From assembly GCA_028282805.1 (NCBI GenBank), contig JANQHD010000027.1, positions 1 through 64,000 of the forward strand: 64,000 nucleotides of DNA, given 5' to 3'. Below are positions 12,900-21,522 of this stretch, piece by piece. The DNA is from Phycisphaeraceae bacterium. GTDB lineage: Bacteria; Planctomycetota; Phycisphaerae; Phycisphaerales; Zrk34. The notes beneath the pieces are model-generated. The model searched no databases. It had not been told where the DNA came from and was given only the letters and a program-made list of their open reading frames with translations. Made by a program: the position numbers and the translations under genes. The first letter of the stretch is position 1. Each line of letters begins with the position of its first letter.

Positions 12900-13547
12900 T
12901 CACCCGACGTTATCGGGCCGGTACAGCCCGTGCCGGCGGATGTAACCCAGCACACGCGGGTCGAGCGCCCGCTTGAGTATCGGCGCTTCGCCGCCGCCGC
13001 CGGCCAGCGCCTCGCGCAGCTGCGTGCTCGACAGGTCGATCGCCGGCACTTCCACCACGCGCCCCGCCCAGCGGTCGCGTTGGTCGGCGGGCAGCGCCGC
13101 GAGGAACGAGGCCCGGTCGTGCGGCGGGCGCGCCATGACCACCGGCTCGGCCAGGCTTTCGATCAGCCCCGGCTCGGCCCATTGGTCGAACGTCAGCGCC
13201 ATGTCCGTGCCGATCAACAGGCGCATCGTCACGCCCGCGCCGAGCTCGTCGTGCAGGTGCTCGAGCGTGCGATAGGTGTAGCTGGGCTCGGTTTGTCGCA
13301 GTTCCCACGCGCTGATCGCGGTGCGGGGCGCATCGCTCAGCGCCAGCTCGAGCATGGCCAGCCGGTGCTCGGCGGGGGTTTGGTGTTTGTCGAGCTTGTG
13401 CGGCGGCAGGCCCGCGGGCACGTAGAGCACGCCGTCGGCGCCGATGCGCTCGGCGACGAGCCGCGGCAGCTCGACGTGCGCCCGGTGGGGCGGGTCGAAC
13501 GTGCCGCCGTAGACGACCAGCGTTTGCGCGTCTGCGGGTTTAAACAT
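12900..13547 (-). CDS. nadD: Nicotinate-nucleotide adenylyltransferase
   Basis: A 215-aa enzyme joining nicotinate mononucleotide and ATP to give deamido-NAD. It has the nucleotidyltransferase signature GGTFDPPHRAH near the N-terminus, the substrate loop VPAGLPPHK, and the C-terminal SSTQLREAL (ISSTxLR motif). Length is normal. Its start overlaps the end of the preceding secreted-protein gene by 8 bp, so the two are translationally coupled. Confidence 0.93.
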   Translation of the reverse strand: MFKPADAQTLVVYGGTFDPPHRAHVELPRLVAERIGADGVLYVPAGLPPHKLDKHQTPAEHRLAMLELALSDAPRTAISAWELRQTEPSYTYRTLEHLHDELGAGVTMRLLIGTDMALTFDQWAEPGLIESLAEPVVMARPPHDRASFLAALPADQRDRWAGRVVEVPAIDLSSTQLREALAGGGGEAPILKRALDPRVLGYIRRHGLYRPDNVG

Positions 13548-15732
13548 CGATCGCCCCGAGCGGTTTGTGGGTGGGCGAATCGCCGGGCGATCGCAGCGGG
13601 TCGGTCTGGCGGAGCAGCCGTCGCGCCAGCTCGCCCGCCGCTTGCAGCAGTCGCTTGGCTTGTTGCGCTTGGCCGGCGCGTTGCGCGTCGTGCGCGGCGT
13701 TGAGCAACACGCTCAGCTGCGCCAGCTCACGCCGCTGCGAAGCCCCGAACGCACCGTCGCCCGGCGCAAACAGCACCTGGCCCAGCGTGCCGGCCAGGCC
13801 GTCGGGGTGGTTGTTCAATGCCCGGCCCACCAGGTCGGCGTACGTCGCCGTCAGCTGCGCCAAGGGCACCTGTCGGTCGATCGCGTCGAGCGTGGCCGCG
13901 AGCGCCTCGTAATCGCCGGCGCCCGCCTGCCGGCTGGCCAGGCGCACCTGTTTCGGCAGGGTGGCGATCATCGGCCCGATCGCGTCGGGGCGGACCTCCC
14001 ACCCCGCCCAGCGGTTGAGCCTTCGTAGCGGCTCGGCCGGTTGCACGAGCTGCGTGGCGTTGTGCAGGTGCTCGAACAGGCGGCGCATCAGCATCAGCTT
14101 GCGCCCGTAAGGCGTCGGGTTCGCGCCCGCGCCCCACGCCGCGGCCCACTGGCTCCGCAGCAGCGCGACCTGTTCCAGCATCGGCTCGTGGTGATCGCCG
14201 GTCAACGCCTTGATGCGCTCACCGCCCTCGGCGATCGATTGCTCGAACGGCAACCGTTCGAACAGCAGCAGCTGCTCGTCGAGCTCGGCCAACGCCGCCG
14301 AAGCGCCCGCGAACGTCGCTTCGTTGAGCAGGTCCTTGGCGATCTGCGACAGCTGCTTGTACAGGCTGCGCGACGCCGGCGGGTTGAAACGCTTCATCCG
14401 CTCGACCCACCGCGGCGCCGCGTCGAGGCGGCCGGCCAGCAGGTTCAACGCCTCCAACTGCTTCACCGGCTCGGTCCATCGCGGCAGCGCAACCTGTTCA
14501 GGCGACCCGGCCAGCAGCGGCAGCGACTCGAGCAGCGACGCCTCGGCGCTGGCGTACTGGCGGCGGACGATCTGCTGCACACGCTTGATGTCCGGCGGAA
14601 GCTTCGTGTTGCCCAAGCTGCGCTGCGTGTGCATCGCCGCCGCCACACGCTCGAGCAGGTCGATCAATTGGTCCGAGTTCGGCCGGGTCTGTTCCACCGC
14701 CGACAGGCGGTAAGCGGTCATGAACAAACGCCGCAGCGGTTCGATGTCCGCGCCGGCCTCGGCCGCCGCGCCGATCTCCGTCACGGCCAGGCGGAACCGG
14801 CTCAGCCGATCGATGCGCCCGACCGCCGAGCCGCGCGTGGTCGGGTCTTCCAACAGCATCACCGCCGTGTGCACCTGCTGCATCAGCGCATCGCTCGCCT
14901 CGTCGTCGAGCCAGCCGGCGTCGTCGAACACGTCGGCCAGCCCCAGCAGCCGGTCGACGTCCTGGTAGAAACGCGCCACGTACGGTTGCAGGCGCGGCGT
15001 GTGCCGCCCGCGCCGCATCATCGTCACGTAGTAATCCAGCTTGTCGCGCGCCGCGTCCGACAACGCCGAACGCCTGACCCACTCGCTTAACCCGTCGAGG
15101 TCCTCCTGGCCGATCGGCCGGCCGGCGCCCATGCCCGTCTCGGCGCCGAGCACGACCCACGTCGGCTTCGGCTCGCCCGCGTCGAGCTCCGCCACGACCG
15201 TCGCCAACGGCGAGAGCATCTTCTGCGTGTAGCGGTCCACGTCGTCGGGCGCGGCGCCTTTGAGGGTGTCGCCCGATTCACCCACGACCTTGTTGAACCC
15301 ACGCAACGCATCGATCACGCGCGAGTACCGCTCCAGCTTCCTGCGGCCCTCCGCGCCCTCGCCGATCGCCTTGGCCACATCCGCAGGCAACGCCCCGACC
15401 AACGCGTCGAACGACCCCGCCGCGTCGGCCAGCATCAACGCCGTCATCGTCGCCACCGCGCCGTCCTCGCCCGCGTCGCGACCGGCGATCAACAGCTCGC
15501 GCGACACCATCCGCAGGTTCTTCTGCGCCGTCAGCACGACCCGGTCGGCGTCCGTCGCCACGCCGATCTGCGCCAAACGGTCGGCGAGCTCGGTCTCGAT
15601 CTTGTCGAGCTGGCCCTGGTAATACGCGGCCGGCGCCCGCGGGGCGTCGAGCTCCAGCTGCGCCACAGCCGGCGACGCTTTGACGCTCAACGCCGCGACG
15701 GCAATCACTGGCAGCAAGGCGAACTTGTTCAT
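13540..15732 (-). CDS. Large secreted alpha-helical protein, unknown function
   Basis: A 730-aa hypothetical with a signal peptide (MNKFALLPVIAVAALSVKAS, cleavage near AVA-Q). The remainder is Leu/Ala/Arg/Glu/Asp-rich and looks entirely helical, with no cysteine-rich, catalytic or repeat signature. GGGAG precedes ATG 15732. It lies between the GT4 glycosyltransferase (18 bp upstream) and nadD (8-bp overlap), so the three genes are probably one transcript. No family is recognised. Confidence 0.75.
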   Translation of the reverse strand: MNKFALLPVIAVAALSVKASPAVAQLELDAPRAPAAYYQGQLDKIETELADRLAQIGVATDADRVVLTAQKNLRMVSRELLIAGRDAGEDGAVATMTALMLADAAGSFDALVGALPADVAKAIGEGAEGRRKLERYSRVIDALRGFNKVVGESGDTLKGAAPDDVDRYTQKMLSPLATVVAELDAGEPKPTWVVLGAETGMGAGRPIGQEDLDGLSEWVRRSALSDAARDKLDYYVTMMRRGRHTPRLQPYVARFYQDVDRLLGLADVFDDAGWLDDEASDALMQQVHTAVMLLEDPTTRGSAVGRIDRLSRFRLAVTEIGAAAEAGADIEPLRRLFMTAYRLSAVEQTRPNSDQLIDLLERVAAAMHTQRSLGNTKLPPDIKRVQQIVRRQYASAEASLLESLPLLAGSPEQVALPRWTEPVKQLEALNLLAGRLDAAPRWVERMKRFNPPASRSLYKQLSQIAKDLLNEATFAGASAALAELDEQLLLFERLPFEQSIAEGGERIKALTGDHHEPMLEQVALLRSQWAAAWGAGANPTPYGRKLMLMRRLFEHLHNATQLVQPAEPLRRLNRWAGWEVRPDAIGPMIATLPKQVRLASRQAGAGDYEALAATLDAIDRQVPLAQLTATYADLVGRALNNHPDGLAGTLGQVLFAPGDGAFGASQRRELAQLSVLLNAAHDAQRAGQAQQAKRLLQAAGELARRLLRQTDPLRSPGDSPTHKPLGAIDV

Positions 15733-15750
15733 CGCGCTCCCGGTCGCTTT

Positions 15751-16911
15751 TCAGCGGCTGGCCCGTAAAACCTGACGATAGACGCCCTCCAACTGGCTCA
15801 CCATCTGGCGCCAATCGAAGCGTTCGATACAAAGCTCGCGGCCGCGCTCGGCCATTTCGCGCCGCTCCGCCGGGTGGTCCGTCATCCACGCGATCGCGCG
15901 CCGCAACGCGTCGATGTCGCCCGTCGCCGCGAGCAGCCCCGTCTCGCCGTCGATGCACGCCTCGCCCGCACCGTCGCAATCGTAGGCCACCACCGGCACC
16001 CCCGACAACAGCGCCTGCGGCACCGTGCGCGGCAGGCCCTCGCGGTAACTGGGGTGAACCAGCACGTCCATCGCACGCATCAGCACCGCCACACGCTCCG
16101 GCGGCACCAGCCCCGTCATGATCACACGGTCGCGCATGCCCATCGCGGCCAAACGTTTTTCGTGACGCGCCCGCCACCAACCGTCGCCCACCCACAGCAG
16201 CTTCAGCTCGGGGTGCGCCGCAACGAGTTGTGGCAAACCATCCATGATGTCGTCGTGACCCTTGAGTTCCGCCAGCCGCGCCACCGTGCCGACAACCAGG
16301 TCGCCCTCGGCGATACCCAACTCGGCGCGCGTCGCCGCGCGGTCGTCGGGGCCTTGCGTGTAGGGCTCGACCTCCATGCCGCTGTACACCGTGGTGTACT
16401 TCTCGGCCGTGCCGATGCCCGCGTCCAGCGCCTGTCGCGTCATCGCGTCGGCCACGCACACGATCTTGTGGCAGCGATCGACCGCTCGCTTCTCCGCGGC
16501 GATGTAAAGCCTGTTCTTCCACCCCGCCTGGTAAGGGTGGTACGCCAACCCGTGCAGCGTGTGCACCACCGCCGGCACGCCCAACGCCCACGCCGCCTTG
16601 CGCCCGACGACGCCCGCCTTCGACGAGTGCGTGTGCACCACGTCGGGCTGAACCTCACGGATCAACCGCCGGCACTGGCGCTGGCAGACCCAATCGCGCC
16701 ACGGGTGAACCGCCCGGCGCATGGCCGGCAGCTCAACCAATCGTGCGCCGGTGGCCCGGGCCTGGTCCAGCAGCGAGCCCTCGGGCCCGTAGATCGGCCC
16801 GAACGCCAGCGTCACGTCGTGCCCCGCCTCCACCTGCCCGCGCACCGACAACACCGTGTTCTCCTGCGCCCCGCCCAGAATCAGCCGCGTGATGAGGTGA
16901 AGGACCTTCAT
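15751..16911 (-). CDS. Glycosyltransferase family 4
   Basis: A 386-aa GT-B fold sugar transferase. The N-terminal domain starts MKVLHLITRLILGGAQENT, the acceptor loop typical of GT4. The C-terminal donor domain has the VGDGWWR strand and the EX7E-like segment HPSYREGLPRTVPQALLSGVP with DCDGAGEACIDG. Likely substrates are nucleotide sugars for envelope glycans, as with the WecA-like and ligase-like genes at 21523-24818. It is preceded by the junction hairpin at 16912-16996. Confidence 0.88.
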   Translation of the reverse strand: MKVLHLITRLILGGAQENTVLSVRGQVEAGHDVTLAFGPIYGPEGSLLDQARATGARLVELPAMRRAVHPWRDWVCQRQCRRLIREVQPDVVHTHSSKAGVVGRKAAWALGVPAVVHTLHGLAYHPYQAGWKNRLYIAAEKRAVDRCHKIVCVADAMTRQALDAGIGTAEKYTTVYSGMEVEPYTQGPDDRAATRAELGIAEGDLVVGTVARLAELKGHDDIMDGLPQLVAAHPELKLLWVGDGWWRARHEKRLAAMGMRDRVIMTGLVPPERVAVLMRAMDVLVHPSYREGLPRTVPQALLSGVPVVAYDCDGAGEACIDGETGLLAATGDIDALRRAIAWMTDHPAERREMAERGRELCIERFDWRQMVSQLEGVYRQVLRASR

Positions 16912-16996
16912 GGATGTGCGATCTTCGATGTTCGATCTGCGATCTGCAAGTCACTCGCGATGAACCGATCGGACATCGACGATCGCACATCGCACA
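16912..16996. repeat. Word-built junction hairpin A
   Basis: The left arm (about 16913-16937, GATGTGCGATCTTCGATG...) pairs with the right arm (about 16967-16990) with two or three mismatches over 25 nt. Both arms are strings of GATCT/GCGATCT/CGATG words. It fills the gap between two minus-strand genes (GT4 and truA) and shares its words with the copy at 21366-21433. Confidence 0.8.
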
Positions 16997-17893
16997 TCAG
17001 TACCTGATCCACTCCAGGCACAGCCCGTTCGGCGGGGTGGTGGGGCCCGCTTGCTGGCGGTCGGCGTGGGCAAGCAATTCGTCGACATATCCCGGCGGCC
17101 GGTGCCCGCGGCCGACCTCGATGAGGGTGCCGACGATGATGCGCACCATGTTGTAGAGGAAGCCGTTGCCGCTGACGACCACGTGCAGCTCGCGCCCCGC
17201 CGAGCCCGGCTCGAGGCGCCCCTCGGCCGGTGCGTCACCGCCGTGGTCCTCACCCGAAATCATTCTAATGTTCTTAAGAACATTAGAATGATCCGCCGGC
17301 CCCGCATCGGCGGTGGTGGGCGTGAGCGCGGGGCTTTGGCCGAGCGGGTGGGCTTCGACGCGGCAGTCGTAAATGGTGCGCACGGTCGAGCTGCGCCCGT
17401 GCCCGGCGTTGGTCAAGCCCTCGAAGTCGTGCTCGCCGACCAGCCGGCTTGCGGCGTCGTTCATCTCTTGCAGGTCCAGCTTCAACCAGCAGTGATACAC
17501 CTGGTGCCGCAGGCCCAGCGGCCGCTGCGCCGCGTTCCATATTCGGTAGCGGTACTGCTTGTTGCGTGCGCCACCGATGGCGTCGAAGTCGTCGGCCACG
17601 GCCTCGGCGCCGCGTATCTCCACGTCGCCGGGCAGCCGGCTGTTCAGCGCCAGGGGCAAGCGTTCGATCGGTATGCTCAGCTCCGCGTCGAAGTGCGCCA
17701 CCTGCCCGACCGCGTGCACGCCGGTGTCGGTGCGCGATGCGCCGATCACCTCGACCGGTTGGCGGGCGACCTGCGTCAGCGCCTCGCGCACCACGCCCTG
17801 CACGGTGCGCAGCGGCGCGGCGTCCGGCGGGTTCTGCTCCTGCCAGCCGTGAAACTGCGCCCCGTCGTACGCGATGGTGAGCTTGTATCTCAT
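16997..17893 (-). CDS. truA: tRNA pseudouridine(38-40) synthase A
   Basis: A 298-aa synthase that isomerises uridines 38-40 in the anticodon arm. Catalytic Asp56 lies in GASRTDTGVHA; FHGWQEQ and NAFxxxMVR-like GFLYNMVRIIVG are present. It is about 28 residues longer than E. coli TruA because of an insertion (about 178-225) between two strands. That insertion contains a perfect 34-bp palindrome (17259-17292) translated as HSNVLKNIRMI. The frame is preserved, and the palindrome reads the same peptide on both strands. Hairpins flank the gene on both sides. Confidence 0.92.
   Translation of the reverse strand: MRYKLTIAYDGAQFHGWQEQNPPDAAPLRTVQGVVREALTQVARQPVEVIGASRTDTGVHAVGQVAHFDAELSIPIERLPLALNSRLPGDVEIRGAEAVADDFDAIGGARNKQYRYRIWNAAQRPLGLRHQVYHCWLKLDLQEMNDAASRLVGEHDFEGLTNAGHGRSSTVRTIYDCRVEAHPLGQSPALTPTTADAGPADHSNVLKNIRMISGEDHGGDAPAEGRLEPGSAGRELHVVVSGNGFLYNMVRIIVGTLIEVGRGHRPPGYVDELLAHADRQQAGPTTPPNGLCLEWIRY
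17259..17292. repeat. Perfect 34-bp palindrome inside truA
   Basis: The half-site ATCATTCTAATGTTCTT is followed directly by its exact reverse complement. It is AT-rich within very GC-rich coding sequence and lies in frame at about residues 201-211 of TruA. Confidence 0.95.
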
Positions 17894-17990
17894 GAAGTCA
17901 AAAGGCGGAAGTCAGAAGTATTTGTCGAGGTCGGCAGTAGCATACGATAACCACTCCTGCCTTCCCACTTCCGCCTTCTGCCTTGATTTC
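17894..17990. repeat. Word-built junction hairpin C
   Basis: The left arm (17894-17918, containing GGCGGAAGTCAGAAG) and right arm (17961-17990, containing CTTCCCACTTCCGCC) are imperfect reverse complements around a 42-nt loop. It occupies the whole gap between truA and the flavin reductase gene and abuts the truA start. Confidence 0.75.
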
Positions 17991-18480
17991 AGTGGTGTTG
18001 GCCGTTCTCGCGCAGCCGAACGACGACCTGTTCGTCGTCGGGGATGTTGACCTTGCCGTCGCGCACGAGGCCGACGTAGATGTCGTGGTCGCCGTCGACG
18101 TCGAGGTGGCGGATCAGCTCGCAGTCGAGGAACGCCAGCGAACGGCTCATGATCGGCGAGCCGGTCACGCCGCGGTGCACGTCCATTGCCTCGAACGGGT
18201 TGTCGCCGGCGTCGATGCCGTTGTTGAACTTTTTCTGTGTGAGCTTGTCGGCCGCCGACACCTGGCACAGCGCAAACGCGTGCGAGTCGTGCAGCAGCGG
18301 CACGATCGGCCGACCCTTGGGCAGGGCGACCATGACCATCGGCGGTTCGACGCTGAGCTGTTGCACCCACGACACCATCACGCCGCGCGTGCGGTCCTCG
18401 AAGTGCGACGTCATGACAAACAGGCTGCCGGGGATCCGGCCGAGCGCCGAGGCGATGTGGTTGGATGCATCATTCGTCAT
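17989..18480 (-). CDS. Flavin reductase-like FMN-binding protein
   Basis: A 163-aa protein of the flavin reductase-like split-barrel family. Visible are the opening SALGRIPGSLFVMTSHFEDR, then GVMVSWVQQLSVEPPMVMVA, and FALCQVSA, which line the FMN pocket. Such proteins reduce FMN with NAD(P)H or bind flavin in an oxidoreductase pair. GAGGG precedes ATG 18480. It is upstream of truA on the same strand with a hairpin between. Reductase activity is inferred from the fold only. Confidence 0.8.
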   Translation of the reverse strand: MTNDASNHIASALGRIPGSLFVMTSHFEDRTRGVMVSWVQQLSVEPPMVMVALPKGRPIVPLLHDSHAFALCQVSAADKLTQKKFNNGIDAGDNPFEAMDVHRGVTGSPIMSRSLAFLDCELIRHLDVDGDHDIYVGLVRDGKVNIPDDEQVVVRLRENGQHH

Positions 18481-18558
18481 GCGGCTGACCCTCGCGTGAC
18501 GGTAAGCATACGCACAAACCGTGGGGCGTGCAAAACGAAAGGCCGAATCCGGGGCGTG

Positions 18559-19737
18559 CTACTCATCGGCCAACGGCAGCCGGCGCGCCGTGGCGAGAAA
18601 GTTGTCGTAGTTGGCCTTGCACTCGGTCATCGAGTCGCCGCCGAGCTTGGCCAGCAGGGCGTCGGCCACCTCGAAGGCGACCACGTTTTCCATCACCACC
18701 GACGCGGCGGAGATCGCGGAGATGTCGCTGCGTTCCCACCCGGCTTCCGAGGGCTGCTTCGTGTTCAGGTCAACGCTGCGCAACGGCTTGCCGAGCGTGC
18801 TGATCGGCTTCATCGCCCCGCGCACGACGACGGGCTGGCCGTTGGTCATGCCACCCTCGAGGCCGCCGGCGTTGTTCGAGCCGCGCGCGTAGCCGAGGGT
18901 GGGCGTGTCCTTCTGCGATTCGTCATAAAAAATCTCGTCGTGCACTTGCGAGCCCGGCAGGTTGCCCACGCCGAAGCCCATGCCGATCTCGACGCCCTTG
19001 AACGCCTGGATGCCCATCACGGCGCAGGCGATGCGGGCGTCGAGCTTCTCGTACCAGTTCACGCACGTGCCCAAGCCGATGGGGCAACCGAACACGTGGC
19101 ACTCGACCACGCCGCCGGCGGTGTCCTTGGCCATCTTCTGGTCGTTGATGAAGTCTTTCATCGCCTCGTCGGCCGCGTGGTCCGGGCAGTAGCACTCGCT
19201 GGCGTCGCGCTGCTCGACGAGCTGCCGCCAGTTGTCGGCGGTGACCTCGAACTCGCCCCGCGCCTCGCCGACCTGGCGCACGAAGCCGAACACCTCGATG
19301 CCGAACGCTTTGAGCAAACACTTGGCCAACGCCCCGGCAGCGACCCGGCTGGTCGTCTCGCGGGCGCTGGCGCGCTCGAGCGTCTCGCGGCAGTCGGTGG
19401 TCAGCCACTTGATCGACCCGGCGAGGTCCGCGTGGCCCGGTCGCGGCCGGTGCAGGGCGGGGGTGCGCTCGGCGTCGTCGAGCCGATGGTCGCTGTTCCA
19501 CACGGCCATGGTGATCGGGGCGCCGATCGCGTGGCCCCGGCGCACACCCGTCAGCAGGTCGATGGTGTCGGTTTCGATCTTCATCCGACCGCCCCGGCCG
19601 TACCCGCCCTGGCGGCGGCGCAGCTCGAGGTTGATCAGGTCGATGTCGATCGCCAGGCCCTTGGGCACGCCGTTGACAAGGATCAGGCAGCCCCGGCCGT
19701 GGCTCTCACCGGCGGTGTTGTAAGTCAAACGCGGCAT
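18559..19737 (-). CDS. aroC: Chorismate synthase
   Basis: A 392-aa enzyme that converts 5-enolpyruvylshikimate-3-phosphate to chorismate with reduced FMN. Signatures: GESHGRGCLILVNGVPKG near the N-terminus, RRRQGGYGRGGRM, and DLNTKQ late in the protein. Length is usual. The start is ATG 19737 (MPRLTYNTAGESHG); an upstream extension would not match the family. TACAAT lies 9 nt before the ATG with no Shine-Dalgarno. Its product feeds tryptophan and, through MqnA (46453), menaquinone. Confidence 0.95.
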   Translation of the reverse strand: MPRLTYNTAGESHGRGCLILVNGVPKGLAIDIDLINLELRRRQGGYGRGGRMKIETDTIDLLTGVRRGHAIGAPITMAVWNSDHRLDDAERTPALHRPRPGHADLAGSIKWLTTDCRETLERASARETTSRVAAGALAKCLLKAFGIEVFGFVRQVGEARGEFEVTADNWRQLVEQRDASECYCPDHAADEAMKDFINDQKMAKDTAGGVVECHVFGCPIGLGTCVNWYEKLDARIACAVMGIQAFKGVEIGMGFGVGNLPGSQVHDEIFYDESQKDTPTLGYARGSNNAGGLEGGMTNGQPVVVRGAMKPISTLGKPLRSVDLNTKQPSEAGWERSDISAISAASVVMENVVAFEVADALLAKLGGDSMTECKANYDNFLATARRLPLADE

Positions 19738-19746
19738 AGTCCGGGC

Positions 19747-19752
19747 ATTGTA
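19747..19752 (-). promoter_or_regulatory. -10 hexamer close to the aroC start
   Basis: On the minus strand TACAAT ends 9 nt before ATG 19737, so the mRNA leader would be 0-3 nt. No clear -35 was found. Confidence 0.4.
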
Positions 19753-19869
19753 ACGGCTCGCGCGACAACCCGCAGCCGGCTCGGCCGCACGGCTTCGACG
19801 CGCAAGGTCCGCCGCGGCCGGCGCTGGCGTCGACCGCCCACACAACACGCGAAACCCCGGCGCCGAGCG

Positions 19870-19898
19870 GAAACGAAATTTAAGTTAAATTTCGTTTC
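19870..19898. repeat. AT-rich palindrome, copy 1 (29 bp)
   Basis: The half-site GAAACGAAATTTAA, a central G, and the exact reverse complement of the half-site. It is intergenic, upstream of aroC. Confidence 0.95.
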
Positions 19899-20182
19899 AC
19901 TTCACCCGTTCACCGGCCAGCTCCGCCGCAACCAGCGCCGCCGCGGTTACGGCGGCGGGGTGTGACACGTGAGGTTCCGATGCTTGCCACTTGTTCGATG
20001 ATCACGATGCACTGACGCATGGCGGGTTCCTCACAGGTTCGGTCGGTTCACCTGTGGCCCGTGTTGGCCGGGGTACCCGCTGTACCCGTGGCGCATACAG
20101 CCGAAGCGAACTCGGGCACGCCTCGCGACCACCTCGTCCGCCTGTCGCCTCGTCTGGCGATCGGCTCATCCGTGAAACCCAT

Positions 20183-20205
20183 ACGAAATTTAAGTTAAAT
20201 TTCGT
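20183..20205. repeat. AT-rich palindrome, copy 2 (23 bp)
   Basis: The half-site ACGAAATTTAA, a central G, and the exact reverse complement. It lies 284 bp from copy 1 in the same intergenic region. Confidence 0.95.
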
Positions 20206-20263
20206 CTACGCAGACGCCCGCTCATGCGAGCGATGCCACGGGGCGCTGTTAGAATTACGAAGG

Positions 20264-20986
20264 TTACCGCAGGGCCTGCTTGATCAACCCGGGCAACGCG
20301 TCGGCCAGCGCGGCGGCGGCGCGTCTGGTGTGGCGGCCGAGGCGCACCAGCGCCCGCAGGTCGTGGGGGTGGGTCAGCGCGTGGCCGATCGCCCGGCCGA
20401 GGTTGGGCGTGCCGTCGGCGTTGACCAGCCGGCCGACCTTGGCGGGCAGGCGTTGGTCGGCGGTGTCGCTGATCGCCCGCACACAAAGCCACGCCACCCC
20501 GCGCCCCTCGCACGCCTTGGCCACCGCCGCCGATTCCATATCCACCGCCGCCGCCTCGAACCGCGCGTGCAATGCCGCCTTGTCCTCCGGCCGGGTGACG
20601 ATGCGGTCGATCGTCAGCAGGCACCCGCTCGACCACGACGAGGTCGGCCGTTCGAACACACCGCCCGTCACGCTGTCGATCACACGCTCGGGCACCACCA
20701 GGTCCCCCGCGCCCAGCGCCCGGCTCAGCGCCCCGGCCAGCCCGATGCACACCACCAAACGGGGTTCGTGCGCCTCGATCATCGCGTTGGCCGTGGCCTT
20801 GGCGATGCTCGGCCCGACGCCCATGATGCGCAGCACGACCCGGCCGACGGGCGTTTCACCCTCATACACATGCTCGCCCGCCTCGCCGTCGACACGCGAC
20901 AAACCCCACCGCTCGATCAGCGGTCGGACCTCTGGCAGCACGGCGGCGAGTATCACAACGGGGCGTTCGCTCATGGCATTCGACAT
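20264..20986 (-). CDS. Phosphorylase-superfamily nucleosidase
   Basis: A 240-aa member of the PNP/MTAN superfamily. Visible: the phosphate/ribose loop VVCIGLAGALSRALGAGDLVVP, the substrate glutamate motif VDMESAAVAKA and the catalytic-acid region VRAISDTAD. It could be an MTA/SAH nucleosidase, a futalosine hydrolase (MqnA occurs at 46453) or the HpnG-type nucleosidase; the sequence alone does not decide. ATG 20986 is taken; ATG 20974 (MSERPVV) is equally possible. It is divergent from the Dabb gene, 86 bp away. Confidence 0.8.
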   Translation of the reverse strand: MSNAMSERPVVILAAVLPEVRPLIERWGLSRVDGEAGEHVYEGETPVGRVVLRIMGVGPSIAKATANAMIEAHEPRLVVCIGLAGALSRALGAGDLVVPERVIDSVTGGVFERPTSSWSSGCLLTIDRIVTRPEDKAALHARFEAAAVDMESAAVAKACEGRGVAWLCVRAISDTADQRLPAKVGRLVNADGTPNLGRAIGHALTHPHDLRALVRLGRHTRRAAAALADALPGLIKQALR

Positions 20987-21072
20987 GACAAGGCAGATAC
21001 GTGACCATAGCACACATCGGCCGGCCGGTGCCATCGGCTTGCCAAAACTATTTTGCGAACACGGAGCACGCG

Positions 21073-21363
21073 ATGGCTGTCGAACACATGGTGTGGATCA
21101 AGTTTCACGAGGGCGTTAGCGACCGGCGCATCGCCGAGCACCTCGCCGCCCTCGCCGGCCTCAAGGGCAGGGTGCCGGGCGTCATCGACGTGAAGGTCGG
21201 CGCCAACTTCACCGACCGGGCCAACGGTTGCACCCACGGCCTGTTGGTCACCCTCGAAGACCGCGCCGCGCTCGAGGCCTACGGCCCACACCCCGAACAC
21301 GCCAAGGTCGCCGGCCCGCTCAAGGACGACGCCGAGCTGCTCGCGCTCGACATCGAGGTATAA
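21073..21363 (+). CDS. Dabb-domain (stress-responsive alpha/beta barrel) protein
   Basis: A 96-aa Dabb ferredoxin-like barrel protein: opening VEHMVWIKFHEGVSDRRIAEHLAAL, then VPGVIDVKVGANF and the end HPEHAKVAGPLKDDAELLALDIEV. Members are dimeric and have varied or unknown roles. ATG 21073 has GGAG about 7 nt upstream. It is followed by junction hairpin B and the WecA-like gene on the same strand. Confidence 0.85.
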   Translation: MAVEHMVWIKFHEGVSDRRIAEHLAALAGLKGRVPGVIDVKVGANFTDRANGCTHGLLVTLEDRAALEAYGPHPEHAKVAGPLKDDAELLALDIEV

Positions 21364-21365
21364 CC

Positions 21366-21433
21366 ATGTGCGATCTTCGATGTGCGATCTGCGATCTGTT
21401 CAGATCGAACATCGACGATCGAAGATTGCACAT
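21366..21433. repeat. Word-built junction hairpin B
   Basis: Arms of about 33 nt (21366-21398 and 21401-21433) are reverse complements with about six mismatches and an almost absent loop. The left arm begins ATGTGCGATCTTCGATGTGC, the same words as hairpin A 4.4 kb away. It lies between two plus-strand genes. Confidence 0.85.
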
Positions 21434-21522
21434 CCTCACGGGGTCGGCGTCGCGAAGCCTTCTTCGAGGTCTTCGTGTGGGCCGGGCTTTCGCTTTTTCC
21501 CGCAAAACGTTCCAATACCGCC

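Larger units (their letters stand above)
19738..20263. other. 526-bp intergenic region with two AT-rich palindromes
   Basis: No supportable gene is seen between the aroC start and the end of the nucleosidase gene. The region holds two copies of the AT-rich palindrome (19870-19898 and 20183-20205) and a GC hairpin near 20217-20230 (CGCTCATGCGAGCG). Confidence 0.6.

Noticed and set aside
16912-21433. CRISPR array suggested by repeated GCGATCT words
   Set aside because: Words are 7-9 nt, adjacent without spacers and arranged as hairpin arms; no cas genes are present.
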